DNA of 28,678 bases from a virus. Position 1 is the first letter of the stretch. Each line of letters starts with the position of its first letter. The notes below the pieces were generated by a model. It ran no database searches. It was given only the letters and a program-made list of their open reading frames with translations, and had not been told where the DNA came from. Shown here one piece after another: positions 8,776-16,290 of this stretch. The DNA is taken from positions 1 to 28,678 of IMG/VR virus record IMGVR_UViG_3300027733_000017; one strand, written 5' to 3'. The position numbers and the translations under genes are program-made.

Positions 8776-9374
8776 AGGATATCCTCTGTAAAGATGAATG
8801 GACCTGTCCACTCTACGATGCCTAATGGGGATATCTTATAGTCAGGTAATTGGGTGCATTTGATTTTAAAATTACATGCTCTACCAATGACTAATGAATA
8901 AGATCCATTTGCATCAAGTACAGGTCTATTTAACTGCACAATATTTCCAGTGTTCACATCCGCTGTTACAGTATATACCTTTCCAGTACTTCCAAGTTGG
9001 ATTAAATCACCTACTTTCAATTTCTGTGTACCACTCGAGGAAGTTAATGTAATACTCGTTGCACCTTTGACTGCAGTTGCTACCCAATTGGTAATATTAC
9101 TTGAGTTACCTTGATACCCAAAGATATAATTCACAGAAGCACGATCAAAGTTAATTGTTGCAGAGGTAAATTGATTCAATGCATTGATTGCTTCAATATA
9201 TGGTCTAGCATCTTTCCAATATGTACCTGGACTTGGAGTAACTGTGAATCTCCAAATGTTGTTACCACGTGATACAGATCTTACTGTCTGATCACGTGAA
9301 GTTGTTTGGGCTACTATATCCCGTTTGTTGACTTGTACATCAACTGCATTATCTATAATCCATTGGAAACTCAT
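8772..9374 (-). CDS. Distal tail protein candidate
   Basis: The 200-residue beta-rich protein starts MSFQWIIDNAVDVQVNKRD. Two features fit distal tail or minor tail proteins: a WRFTVTPSPGTYWKDARPYI stretch, in which a region of the tail-protein fold is followed by an AINALNQFT helix, and a middle insertion (about residues 105-165, TSITLTSSSGTQKLKVGDLI), which looks like a small beta-barrel of the kind often inserted in such proteins. It directly follows the tape measure (TAATG overlap) and overlaps the next gene by ATGA. This gene order is the usual one for the start of the tail-tip module. The specific family is not certain. Confidence 0.7.
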   Translation of the reverse strand: MSFQWIIDNAVDVQVNKRDIVAQTTSRDQTVRSVSRGNNIWRFTVTPSPGTYWKDARPYIEAINALNQFTSATINFDRASVNYIFGYQGNSSNITNWVATAVKGATSITLTSSSGTQKLKVGDLIQLGSTGKVYTVTADVNTGNIVQLNRPVLDANGSYSLVIGRACNFKIKCTQLPDYKISPLGIVEWTGPFIFTEDIL

Positions 9375-11872
9375 TATCTTACTCCTGGCATTGATTTAGC
9401 GCCTTGTTGTGTTACAGCATAGATAAAGTTTGGATCTGCTGCTATCATTTGTTTGAAACTCATTGCATCAACTGCACTAATATTGTAAGTGATATGTGTC
9501 ATACCAGTACCTTGTCCAAGTTCGTGATTTGGAATAACAGTTCTACCGGCAGCACCTGTAAGTATTTCAGGACCACGTTCACCTACTAATACTGGATTGT
9601 TAGTTGGAATCATACCACCATTAGCAAATCCAAGCATGCCAAGCAATCCACCGCTACCACCTGTACTACCGCCACCTGATGATCCTAGGAAGAGACTAGC
9701 CATGGTTTGTTTAATTTGGCTTCTAAGTAATTCTTCAAGCATACTAGCAACAAAACTTTTCCATTCAAGTTTACCTGTTTTAGCAAAGGTAACAATCATA
9801 TCTTCCATACCACTCATTGTTTTAGAGAATATACTTTCTGCTTGTTTGGCTGCATTGGTTGCATCATCAACATATGAATTCATTGCATTCTTCCAACCAG
9901 TGCTAAACTCACGATTCAAATTATGTAATTTAGAAGTATTGGCTTGCAATTCATCAATACCTTTTTTAGATGCTGCGTAGTATGCGGCAACATCAGCAGC
10001 AGGCATTTCAGATGGTTTAATATTACGTCTCGATGCCTCTGCTTCAATTTCCGCTTTACCACTTGCTTTAGCCGCGGCTTCGATATCATAATATTGTTTA
10101 CCAAGTTCGCTTAATCCAGTTTTATCGATATTATCTCTAATGCCTTGGAGTTTATTCTCAGTATCAATCTGTTGTTTGATATTGTATAATTCCAATTGAT
10201 GCTGTTCATTTGCTTTCGCTCTTGCTTCAGTTAACCCTTTGATAGCATCCTGTTGTTTATTATATGCCGCGGTAACATCGTTGATACCTTGTTGCAATTT
10301 AGGAATCATTGCTAAGTCTGATTCAGAACCAGTTGATTTCTTAGCAGCAATATCAGCATTCAACTCATCAATTTTAGATTTATAATTAGCAAATGCGTCA
10401 GTGGTCATTTCAAGTGCAAGTCTTTGACGCTCATTTAATGTAATAGCATCAGTGTCAACTTGATATTTTACCATCGAGGCTTGTGTTGCATCTTTATAAG
10501 CAGCAACTAATTTGGCTAATGCAGCAGTTTCTTTAGATATCTCATCAGCAACTTTCTTCTCTGCTTTAGATTGTTCCTCTTTGGCTTGAGCAATCTTTTT
10601 AGTATTATCTAAACCTTCTATAGTTGCTTTGGCTTGTTCTTTTCTAAAATCTTCAACTTTCTTACTGGCTTCTGATGCTGGATCACTGAATGATTTAAAC
10701 CAATCTGCAAGAGATTCCATTTTAAAGAATGCAGCAATCATGGCTCCTAATTGCAATAAAGGTTTAAATGCAGGTAATAGTTCTCTACCTATTATACGTA
10801 CAGTAGCCATGGCGCCTTCGCCTAATGCACCAAATATTTGACCTACTGATAAGGCACCCATTCTTAATGCGCCTGGCACGGCTACTAATAGTCCAAAGAA
10901 ATCTCTTGCTGCTGTCCACCCGCCTGTAAGTGCTGCTCTTATTGCAGTTCCTGCTCCAATTGCTGCAGCACCAAGTAATGAAAATCCTTGAAATAATTTA
11001 CCAACAATTGTAAAAGTTGCTAGTAGTCCAAGTACTTCAAGTATTATCTTTAATGGACCAATGATTTGATCAATATTAGCAGCCAATGATTGCATACTAG
11101 CCGCAATATATTCAATGGCTTTAGCAGTATTTTGTCCAGTTTGTGTATTCTTTTCAAACTCATTAAATGCTACTTTGGATTGAGTACCTAGGATAGTCAT
11201 TGCATCGCTAATAGTAGGTGTCATTTTAGCAAATGCAGTTGCAATTTCATCAGCACCATGTTTTAATGCACTTAACATTACTGTGGCTGTAATTTTGCCT
11301 TCAGATCCTAATTTTTTAATTTCTTGTGTACTAACACCCATTTCTTTAGCAAGTAATTTAACAATGATAACATTGCCTTCAAGGATGGCTCTTAATTCAT
11401 CCCCTTGGAATCTACCAGCACTTAAGCCTTGACTAAATTGTAATAAGACACTATTTGTTTCAGCAGTAGTTGAACCAGTTAATTTAATGGCTTGTGCTAG
11501 TGTAGTAGTATATTGTGCTGCTTGTCGTTGATTGATACCAAGATTATCACTTACCATCATCATCTTATTGTAAACAGATGCAATGCCTTCCAATGGGGTT
11601 CTTGTTACGTTAGCAATAGCGGCTAATGCAGTAAATTGTTTATTAACATCTTCTTGATTCTTAGCAGTAACTCGTAATCTATTATTGATACTGGTTACTG
11701 TATCACTTAGGTCTGCTAATGAATTAATTGATACCGCGGTTACCATTGCTCTAAATGCATGGCCAAGACCTACTGTAGTACGATCAAGTTGGGTTAAAGA
11801 ATTTTGCAACCTATTAATTGATTGTAATGCTTGACTAGTGTTGATATTAATATCATATGATGTACTGGCCAT
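9374..11872 (-). CDS. Tail tape measure protein
   Basis: At 832 residues this is the longest alpha-helical protein in the window. Residues 60-230 form a tape measure domain (SINNRLRVTAK, GISVYN-like segment, GRFQGDELRAILEG, EGKITATVMLSAL). Residues about 265-345 are hydrophobic and glycine/alanine-rich, as in the part of tape measures thought to insert in the host envelope. Residues about 395-690 are highly charged, Lys/Glu/Ala-rich coiled coil. The C-terminus has GSSGGGSTGGSGG and GERGPEIL, a motif frequent at tape-measure ends. It follows the chaperones and the gp10-like gene with TAATG coupling. Length predicts a long non-contractile tail of roughly 120 nm if 0.15 nm per residue holds. No lysozyme or peptidase motif was seen in it. 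Confidence 0.93.
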   Translation of the reverse strand: MASTSYDININTSQALQSINRLQNSLTQLDRTTVGLGHAFRAMVTAVSINSLADLSDTVTSINNRLRVTAKNQEDVNKQFTALAAIANVTRTPLEGIASVYNKMMMVSDNLGINQRQAAQYTTTLAQAIKLTGSTTAETNSVLLQFSQGLSAGRFQGDELRAILEGNVIIVKLLAKEMGVSTQEIKKLGSEGKITATVMLSALKHGADEIATAFAKMTPTISDAMTILGTQSKVAFNEFEKNTQTGQNTAKAIEYIAASMQSLAANIDQIIGPLKIILEVLGLLATFTIVGKLFQGFSLLGAAAIGAGTAIRAALTGGWTAARDFFGLLVAVPGALRMGALSVGQIFGALGEGAMATVRIIGRELLPAFKPLLQLGAMIAAFFKMESLADWFKSFSDPASEASKKVEDFRKEQAKATIEGLDNTKKIAQAKEEQSKAEKKVADEISKETAALAKLVAAYKDATQASMVKYQVDTDAITLNERQRLALEMTTDAFANYKSKIDELNADIAAKKSTGSESDLAMIPKLQQGINDVTAAYNKQQDAIKGLTEARAKANEQHQLELYNIKQQIDTENKLQGIRDNIDKTGLSELGKQYYDIEAAAKASGKAEIEAEASRRNIKPSEMPAADVAAYYAASKKGIDELQANTSKLHNLNREFSTGWKNAMNSYVDDATNAAKQAESIFSKTMSGMEDMIVTFAKTGKLEWKSFVASMLEELLRSQIKQTMASLFLGSSGGGSTGGSGGLLGMLGFANGGMIPTNNPVLVGERGPEILTGAAGRTVIPNHELGQGTGMTHITYNISAVDAMSFKQMIAADPNFIYAVTQQGAKSMPGVR

Positions 11873-12174
11873 TATCCTTTCCTTAAAATAATTAAATCTG
11901 TTTTATTTTTAAGCCAAACAAATAATGGCTTTGTCATACCAATCGGTGCTTGTTGACTATGTCCATTATCCAATGCAGTAGCATATTCATAATCTGCTTT
12001 AATGGTTGTTTTGTTTTTTAATTGCGTATGTCTTCTTGCATTACCAGTCTTAATAGGAGTTAACTCCTTCATCTTGGCTGTTGTTTGTGCAGGAAGTTGA
12101 TTTAAATCTTTACTTAATTGGTTTAGTCTAAGTCCAATACCATCTGCAGACTTTTGTACACTAATACTAATCAT
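11872..12174 (-). CDS. HK97 gp10-like morphogenesis protein
   Basis: The 100-residue protein contains TPIKTGNARRHTQL, then YEYATALDNGHSQQAPIGMTKP, which is the conserved core of the HK97 gp10-like family (phage morphogenesis / tail completion). The N-terminus is a short helix (LNQLSKDLNQLP). It is joined by TAATG overlaps to both the chaperone frameshift ORF and the tape measure, so translation of all three is probably coupled. In many phages this family lies nearer the head-tail connectors; here it lies between chaperone and tape measure, which suggests a role in tail assembly. The family call is from the motif, and its precise function is inferred. Confidence 0.8.
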   Translation of the reverse strand: MISISVQKSADGIGLRLNQLSKDLNQLPAQTTAKMKELTPIKTGNARRHTQLKNKTTIKADYEYATALDNGHSQQAPIGMTKPLFVWLKNKTDLIILRKG

Positions 12175-12721
12175 TATTCGTCCCTCGCTCTTTTAAGCAT
12201 TTCTATCATTTCACTTTGACTTGGATGTTTGGAAGATGGGGTAATTCCATTTTCCTTATCATGCAAATATTTAACGTATTTTGAACTCAAATCCAAAACC
12301 TTTAGATCAAATGTAGTTGCTTTAGCAAGTGCTTCACTTGGTAAGCAATTATAGCGATGTGCTAGATTATCTAGAGTTAACATGGCAAGTACCTCATTAC
12401 TCTCGAAGTCTATGTCATCGCTGATTACTTTCCCAATAATTCAGTAATTTTAGTAATAACTTTTAGTAATATTGTTGTTGGAATTGTAATGCCATCTTTA
12501 ATGATTTCTTTACCTTCTGGATCAAGAATCAATGTACGTACAATATCAATCATTCCAGTAGCATCATTTTCTGTATTGTTTGCTAACTTAAGAAAGACAT
12601 CAAGTGGTTGGCGATCCCATGTATGGAATTCAAGTGGTTCTCCGTATTCTTTGACAACATCTTCGTCATCAATTACTAAAGAAATAAGTTGTGGTTTTGA
12701 GGCTATTTGGTTTAAATGCAT
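12174..12721 (-). CDS. Tail assembly chaperone, -1 frameshift fusion (GT-like)
   Basis: Translation from 12721 that slips -1 at GGGAAAG (12434-12428) misses the TAA at 12427-12425. It continues as VISDDIDFESNEVLAM into the frame ending at 12174, giving about 182 residues. The second part (69 residues from an internal ATG at 12383: MLTLDNLAHRYNCLPSEAL) has the ANRYxCxPSEAL type pattern of lambda gpT-like extensions. No stop lies between the slip site and that ATG in the -1 frame. Such fusions bind tape measure and tube protein during tail assembly. The gene stands immediately before the gp10-like gene and the tape measure, as expected. Frameshift use is inferred; independent initiation at 12383 is the alternative. 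Confidence 0.83.
12425..12721 (-). CDS. Tail assembly chaperone (G-like)
   Basis: I chose the start at 12721 (MHLNQIASKPQL, 98 residues) because an AAAGGA ribosome binding site lies six bases upstream. The longer frame to 12811 overlaps another small gene. Residues 15-50 hold IDDEDVVKEYGEPLEFHTWD and RQPLDVFLKLA, as in siphovirus tail chaperones that shield the tape measure while tube protein polymerises around it. The frame ends with LLGK at the slippery heptamer just before TAA. It lies one base-pair gap after the stop of 12724-12894 and is the zero-frame product of the fusion listed at 12174-12721. Confidence 0.85.
   Translation of the reverse strand: MHLNQIASKPQLISLVIDDEDVVKEYGEPLEFHTWDRQPLDVFLKLANNTENDATGMIDIVRTLILDPEGKEIIKDGITIPTTILLKVITKITELLGK
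12428..12434 (-). promoter_or_regulatory. Programmed -1 frameshift site GGGAAAG
   Basis: The minus strand reads GGGAAAG with zero-frame codons GGA-AAG directly before TAA. It is the same heptamer used by lambda gene G. The -1 frame stays open from this site to 12174. I did not find a clear downstream pseudoknot, but the immediate stop codon may help the slip. Confidence 0.83.
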
Positions 12722-12723
12722 GA

Positions 12724-12894
12724 TTAATCCTTTCTGTTTATCAATTCGTTGGCGACGACTAAAAGAAAGTTTAGTCTGCTTTGCGCCTTTGTTATATCTA
12801 TTTGAGCACATTTTATTTCGTTACCTGCTTTAGCAAGTTCAGCAACAACACTTTTAAGTAATTCATTGCGGCTCTTATCTTCTAATATGGTCAT
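12724..12894 (-). CDS. Small unknown protein before the tail chaperone
   Basis: A 56-residue frame starts ATG at 12894 (MTILEDKSRNELL) and ends at 12724, with the next gene's ATG three bases beyond. It is Lys/Glu/Ala-rich and predicted helical (AELAKAGNEIKCAQIDITKA), so it could be a small coiled-coil protein. Its ribosome binding site is weak (AAGAAATG context only), but it fills the space between a promoter-like repeat (12931-13011) and the chaperone and does not overlap any better frame. No family is recognised. It may be another tail-assembly factor or simply a leader peptide that adjusts chaperone translation. Confidence 0.55.
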   Translation of the reverse strand: MTILEDKSRNELLKSVVAELAKAGNEIKCAQIDITKAQSRLNFLLVVANELINRKD

Positions 12895-12930
12895 TTCTTT
12901 TTATCTTCTCTTGTTACAGTATTGCTATCT

Positions 12931-13011
12931 AATTAATTACCTTATCTGGTTATGGGCCATATGTTAATAACTTGATCATTACTACTATAAGCCGCACACC
13001 TTTTTGTAAAA
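12931..13011 (-). repeat. Copy A of duplicated promoter-like element
   Basis: This 81-bp stretch matches 22870-22951 at most positions (two near-identical blocks separated by a divergent 10-bp segment, plus one indel). On the minus strand it contains CAAAAAGGTGTGCGGCT (13006-12990), followed by TATAGT (12989-12984), with TTTACA (13010-13005) 15 bases upstream of it. This looks like a -35/-10 pair with a short spacer. It lies directly after the tail-tube terminator and before the chaperone/tape-measure block, where a new transcript is needed. Promoter function is inferred from position and duplication. Confidence 0.65.
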
Positions 13012-13037
13012 GTATAATGGGGGACAATGCCCCCATT
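13008..13037 (-). terminator. Terminator after the tail tube gene
   Basis: The minus strand has AATGGGGG, a 6-nt loop, and CCCCCATT (arms 13037-13030 and 13023-13016), followed by TATACTTTTAC. The eight-base-pair GC-rich stem begins 12 bp after the tube stop codon. The T run is short, so termination may be partial. Confidence 0.7.
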
Positions 13038-13048
13038 ATTAAGCAATA

Positions 13049-13549
13049 TTACTCAGTTGCACTAACTGTAAAGTCACCAGTTACAGTAATAGTAATTGGA
13101 GATACCCATACAGGGCTATCAGCACTAACAGTTGGAGCAAGTCCAGTAATATAACCTTGGCCTTTGATGAACTTATCAGTTGCACCGCCTTCTTCAAACT
13201 TCATTGAAAAAGTTACCAATGTTTTGTTTCTAGACAAACCTAAGATGCCTTGTGCAGCAACAGTATCAGTTTGTGTTGAACCAATTGTAGTTCCAAAGAA
13301 TGATACTGAATCAACAACTAAGTTCATTGCTAACGAGTTAGTAGATGTAGTTGCGATTTGTTTTTTAGCAGTTGAATCTAATTGTGACCATGAAAAGATA
13401 TCATTTGATGCATTCATGGTAATATCTTTTAATGCAGGCACAGTCAATGGTGATGCGCCTAATGTTAAAGTACCAAGTGCAATGCCGGCGTCTAATTTAA
13501 GAACGATTTGGCTTGCTGTACCTGGTGCTGGATTAATATAGTTACTCAT
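13049..13549 (-). CDS. Major tail tube protein
   Basis: The 166-residue beta-rich protein (MSNYINPAPGTASQIVLKLD) includes LTVPALKDITMNASNDIFSW and a FGTTIGSTQTDTVAAQGILG stretch, then LVTFSMKFEEGG. It resembles Ig-fold tail tube subunits of siphoviruses in size and strand content. It sits between the tail terminator candidate and the tail chaperones, the usual place of the tube gene, and is followed by a strong hairpin. That hairpin and the AAGGAA ribosome binding site fit the high expression expected of a tube protein. Codons are notably richer in GCA/GCC than in the fibre genes. The assignment rests on order, length and composition rather than on a unique motif. Confidence 0.8.
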   Translation of the reverse strand: MSNYINPAPGTASQIVLKLDAGIALGTLTLGASPLTVPALKDITMNASNDIFSWSQLDSTAKKQIATTSTNSLAMNLVVDSVSFFGTTIGSTQTDTVAAQGILGLSRNKTLVTFSMKFEEGGATDKFIKGQGYITGLAPTVSADSPVWVSPITITVTGDFTVSATE

Positions 13550-13558
13550 TTGTTTTCC

Positions 13559-13948
13559 TTATATAAGTTTGGTAAATGTAAATTCAATCATGGTAACAAG
13601 CATGTCATTGACATAATCAGTTGTTGATTTAGCATCCTTTCCAAGACCGTGTGGTACAGTAATTGAATCTTTTGCTAGTCTAATCAATGATACTACTTGT
13701 GCATAATCTGCTGGTAATTGTTTTGCATCTATTGCGAAGTAAACCTTTACGGTATGAACCGATTGATCTACATCTGGGGAATTCAATAATGGAATGAATG
13801 CTGTTATTTCTACTTGTTCCACATCAACATAAATTCTTTTTGGATTCTTCAAATATAGTTCAGTTCCAGAACTAAATGGTAATTCATCACTAGTACTAAA
13901 GTTCTTTAACTTCAATCCTTTGATATACGCCAGTATGTCTGATCTCAT
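13559..13948 (-). CDS. Tail terminator / head-tail joining protein candidate
   Basis: The 129-residue protein begins MRSDILAYIKGLKLKNFSTS and includes NPKRIYVDVEQVEITAFIPL and a TVKVYFAIDAKQLPADYA segment. Size, mixed alpha/beta character and position between the head-tail connector and the tail tube fit a tail terminator (lambda gpU-like role), which caps the tail at fixed length. The ATG overlaps the connector TGA as ATGA. No diagnostic motif is visible, so another head-tail joining protein is possible. Confidence 0.6.
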   Translation of the reverse strand: MRSDILAYIKGLKLKNFSTSDELPFSSGTELYLKNPKRIYVDVEQVEITAFIPLLNSPDVDQSVHTVKVYFAIDAKQLPADYAQVVSLIRLAKDSITVPHGLGKDAKSTTDYVNDMLVTMIEFTFTKLI

Positions 13949-14451
13949 CTTACTCTCCGTAGATTAATATGTCCGGGGTCCTTTTCTGTACTTTGGATTG
14001 TTCCATCGTCATTAAAGTCATACCAGTCACCTGCAGTTATTAATTCATTAAACAACGCTTCCGCTTTGTTATTATAATAACCCATTTTATTACGTTCTGA
14101 ACTATCCTGGTTACCAAAGTCAGCAATGCTGGGTAAAATATATTCACCCAGCGCCATGTATACACATAAATCTGTAAAATCATTTTGTCTTGCGATAATT
14201 TGACTTGGATCTAATGCAGGTACATCTGCCTTTGTGCGGTAAGTAGTTTGTCCATTATGCTTGACATAATAAGATATCCACCAATCACTTGCACGTAATT
14301 TAGTAAGTAATCGTTCAGTTGCTCTTTGGAGTGCAGACTCAATAATACTTTCAGAAAGGCCTTCATTAGTATCAAAAAGTCTTTGATCATGATCTAGGAC
14401 ATCTTGATACTCAGCAAAACAAATAATTGAATCCTGTACAATGAAAGCCAT
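13945..14451 (-). CDS. Head-tail connector (adaptor) protein
   Basis: The 168-residue protein starts with MAFIVQDSIICFAEYQDVLD, then ESIIESALQRATERLLTKL, followed by a region with FTDLCVYMALGEYILPSI. This is the helical layout of gp6-like adaptors that extend the portal ring. A C-terminal DFNDDGTIQSTEKDPGHINL segment is loop-rich. It follows the capsid gene with a TTAGGAAA ribosome binding site and overlaps the tail terminator candidate by ATGA. The assignment is from order and helical pattern. Confidence 0.7.
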   Translation of the reverse strand: MAFIVQDSIICFAEYQDVLDHDQRLFDTNEGLSESIIESALQRATERLLTKLRASDWWISYYVKHNGQTTYRTKADVPALDPSQIIARQNDFTDLCVYMALGEYILPSIADFGNQDSSERNKMGYYNNKAEALFNELITAGDWYDFNDDGTIQSTEKDPGHINLRRVR

Positions 14452-14464
14452 ATCAGTTTCCTAA

Positions 14465-15298
14465 TTAAAGAGTTGCGTCAGCAGTTAATTTCAAACCTTG
14501 GTTTGCATTAATGATAGCAGCACCTGCACTTGCAGTCAATACTAAATCAGTTGCACGAGCAGCCGCTTGACGTTGTGTTTCTAAACCAATTGTTCCACGC
14601 ATTGCATGTCCAATTGCACCTTGTGTAAAGATAGCACCAACAGCATCACCTAAACCATCAATTGAAACTAAACCTGATTCAAAGATTTGAACACCAGCAA
14701 CAGTACCAATATAACCAGCAGATAAAATTTGGTTACCTAAGTTAGAAAGTGCAGCAGCACCAGTTGTAATTGACAATTCTTTTTTCAATGCATAAGCAAC
14801 TTTTGGGTTAACAACAGCATAGAATGGACCAACATTTTTGCTTGAACGTAATGAAGCAACTGCTTTCAAAATATGATCAACAGTTAATTCAGCACCAGCA
14901 CCTGGACCTGCTTCAGTAAAACCTGAGAACAAGTTGAATACTTGTGCATCCATTGATTCAGCAATAGCACGACCTGATTGGTCACCTAATTGTGCTAAAA
15001 CATTTGAGTAAGAACTATCACGTAATACGTCAGTTACTTTATGGTAAACAACGTGTTCAGCCAATGTAATTGTTTGTGAAGTTGTGTTTGTATCAGCAGC
15101 ACTTGCAGCAGATTCATCAGTAATTAATGAAGCAGCAACTGAAGCCCATACTGGAACTTGTACAATTTTACCAGCGTTAGCAGGTACGTCGAAAGTAGTA
15201 ACCAATTGACGTGCAATTGAACTTTCGTATGCTTGGTATTGAGCAGCACCAACTAGGTTTGCGAATAATTCGCTATTGATTGTAGATGTATTTGACAT
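14465..15298 (-). CDS. Major capsid protein (HK97-fold type)
   Basis: The 277-residue protein (MSNTSTINSELFANLVGAAQ) has an alternating alpha/beta pattern with a GKIVQVPVW strand, an ITLAEHVVYHKVTDVLRDSS element, an SMDAQVFNLF spine-like helix, and a C-terminal ARATDLVLTASAGAAIINAN stretch. This fits small HK97-fold major capsid proteins without a fused scaffold domain. The codons are strongly adapted (many GCA, GTA, ACA), as expected for the most abundant virion protein. It follows the scaffold by 21 bp with a good AAGGAA ribosome binding site. No separate protease gene or prohead protease motif is visible nearby. Confidence 0.9.
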   Translation of the reverse strand: MSNTSTINSELFANLVGAAQYQAYESSIARQLVTTFDVPANAGKIVQVPVWASVAASLITDESAASAADTNTTSQTITLAEHVVYHKVTDVLRDSSYSNVLAQLGDQSGRAIAESMDAQVFNLFSGFTEAGPGAGAELTVDHILKAVASLRSSKNVGPFYAVVNPKVAYALKKELSITTGAAALSNLGNQILSAGYIGTVAGVQIFESGLVSIDGLGDAVGAIFTQGAIGHAMRGTIGLETQRQAAARATDLVLTASAGAAIINANQGLKLTADATL

Positions 15299-15319
15299 GT
15301 AATTTCCTTAAAAGTCTTT

Positions 15320-15994
15320 TTAAATTTTGCCTTTGGCTCTTGCCTCAGCATATAGTTTTCTATGTTCTGGATTCTTCATATCCAACTTAGATAAATCTAT
15401 ACCGTTGTTAACGTTCAACGTATGGCTACTTTGTGTATTAGTAGTACTTGGAGTTGGTTGTACAAAGTGCGGATTAGTATCCAGGAATTCTTTTACTAAG
15501 TCTTCAACTTGTAATAAAGAACCTGAATCCGTATATCTAACACTACCTTTTTGATCAATAACTTCAACTTCGCCATCTTGGTTTAACCTTACGTTAGATG
15601 CCAATAAACTTTTAACTTGTTCTGGATTTACACTACGATATTTGGCAGCGGCACTAACAAGAGGTGTATTAACACGGTAATCTTGGATGATTATATCTCG
15701 TTTTTGGATTTCTGAATCCTTTTTTGCAGCCAATTCCTGTAAAGTCTTTTCAAATTCACCACGCTTAATTTGCTCTGCTTGCTGACGTTGATCAGCCTCA
15801 GATACAAGTCCACGAAGATATTCTGGATCGCCCAGACCATCATATTGTTTTTTGACTTTATTTTCTACACTGGAACGTGTACGTGCCATCATGGCATCCA
15901 CTTCCGCTTGTGTATAGGTTTTGTTTGCTTGTGCCTGACTGTCATTCTCAGTAGCGTCAGTTGCTACATCATTTGCCAATGTTTGATCGGTCAT
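15320..15994 (-). CDS. Capsid scaffolding protein
   Basis: The 224-residue protein is highly charged and predicted coiled coil. It has a YTQAEVDAMMARTRSSVENK stretch near residue 27, then a long Glu/Lys/Gln-rich helix (EADQRQQAEQIKRGEFEKTL), and ends in a short basic helix (NPEHRKLYAEARAKGK). This is the composition and location (directly before the capsid gene) of phage scaffold proteins, whose basic C-terminus often binds the coat protein. A GAGG ribosome binding site precedes the ATG. A hairpin with an AAGG loop lies in the leader (16028-16043). No protease motif is seen, so scaffold release may not involve self-cleavage. Confidence 0.88.
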   Translation of the reverse strand: MTDQTLANDVATDATENDSQAQANKTYTQAEVDAMMARTRSSVENKVKKQYDGLGDPEYLRGLVSEADQRQQAEQIKRGEFEKTLQELAAKKDSEIQKRDIIIQDYRVNTPLVSAAAKYRSVNPEQVKSLLASNVRLNQDGEVEVIDQKGSVRYTDSGSLLQVEDLVKEFLDTNPHFVQPTPSTTNTQSSHTLNVNNGIDLSKLDMKNPEHRKLYAEARAKGKI

Positions 15995-16027
15995 TGTTAC
16001 CTCGCCTCGTATGAGTAAAATATGTTT

Positions 16028-16043
16028 GACAACCCTTGTTGTC
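16028..16043 (-). promoter_or_regulatory. Hairpin in the scaffold/capsid leader
   Basis: Perfect arms GACAAC and GTTGTC enclose a 4-nt loop (AAGG on the transcript strand), centred about 41 bases before the scaffold ATG. It could stabilise the capsid mRNA or be a protein-binding site. Upstream A/T-rich sequence (16044-16080) has TATA-like boxes and may hold the promoter, but I could not fix a convincing -35. Confidence 0.5.
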
Positions 16044-16080
16044 TATGCTACTATTTATATAAAATATACATTTATGGGGT

Positions 16081-16111
16081 AAAAAGCAGCCATTACTTGT
16101 ATAATGACTGC
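16081..16111 (-). terminator. Terminator after the 53-residue gene
   Basis: The minus strand reads GCAGTCATTA, a 6-nt loop, then TAATGGCTGC, followed by TTTTT (arms 16111-16102 and 16095-16086). It is a ten-pair stem with one wobble. It lies 7 bp beyond the stop of 16119-16280 and separates the packaging genes from the scaffold/capsid unit. Confidence 0.9.
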
Positions 16112-16118
16112 CTTTGTA

Positions 16119-16280
16119 TTATTTCTTATACTTAGGTTTCTTCTTCTTTGGCGCTGCTTTATAAGCCATGGACATTGCAATTGCCACTGCTTGTTTGTGT
16201 GACATACTGGGATGCTTCTTCATCTCTGTTCCTATGTTCTTGCCAATCGTTTTTGCTGAATACCCTTTCTTTAACGGCAT
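16119..16280 (-). CDS. Small basic conserved phage protein
   Basis: I chose the start at 16280 (MPLKKGYSAKTIGKNIGTEM, 53 residues). A TAAGGAG ribosome binding site sits six bases before it, whereas the longer frame would overlap the portal end and lacks a site. The motif MPLKKGYS followed by HKQAVAIAMSMA and a Lys-rich tail is common in small phage proteins next to portal genes. The role is not known; the basic tail suggests nucleic acid or capsid binding. It is the last gene of the packaging unit and is followed by a strong terminator. Confidence 0.8.
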   Translation of the reverse strand: MPLKKGYSAKTIGKNIGTEMKKHPSMSHKQAVAIAMSMAYKAAPKKKKPKYKK

Positions 16281-16290
16281 GTTAATCTCC

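Noticed and set aside
9597-9980. Plus-strand 127-codon frame and other plus-strand frames inside the structural genes
   Set aside because: They are antisense shadows of well-supported minus-strand genes, without ribosome binding sites or recognisable products.
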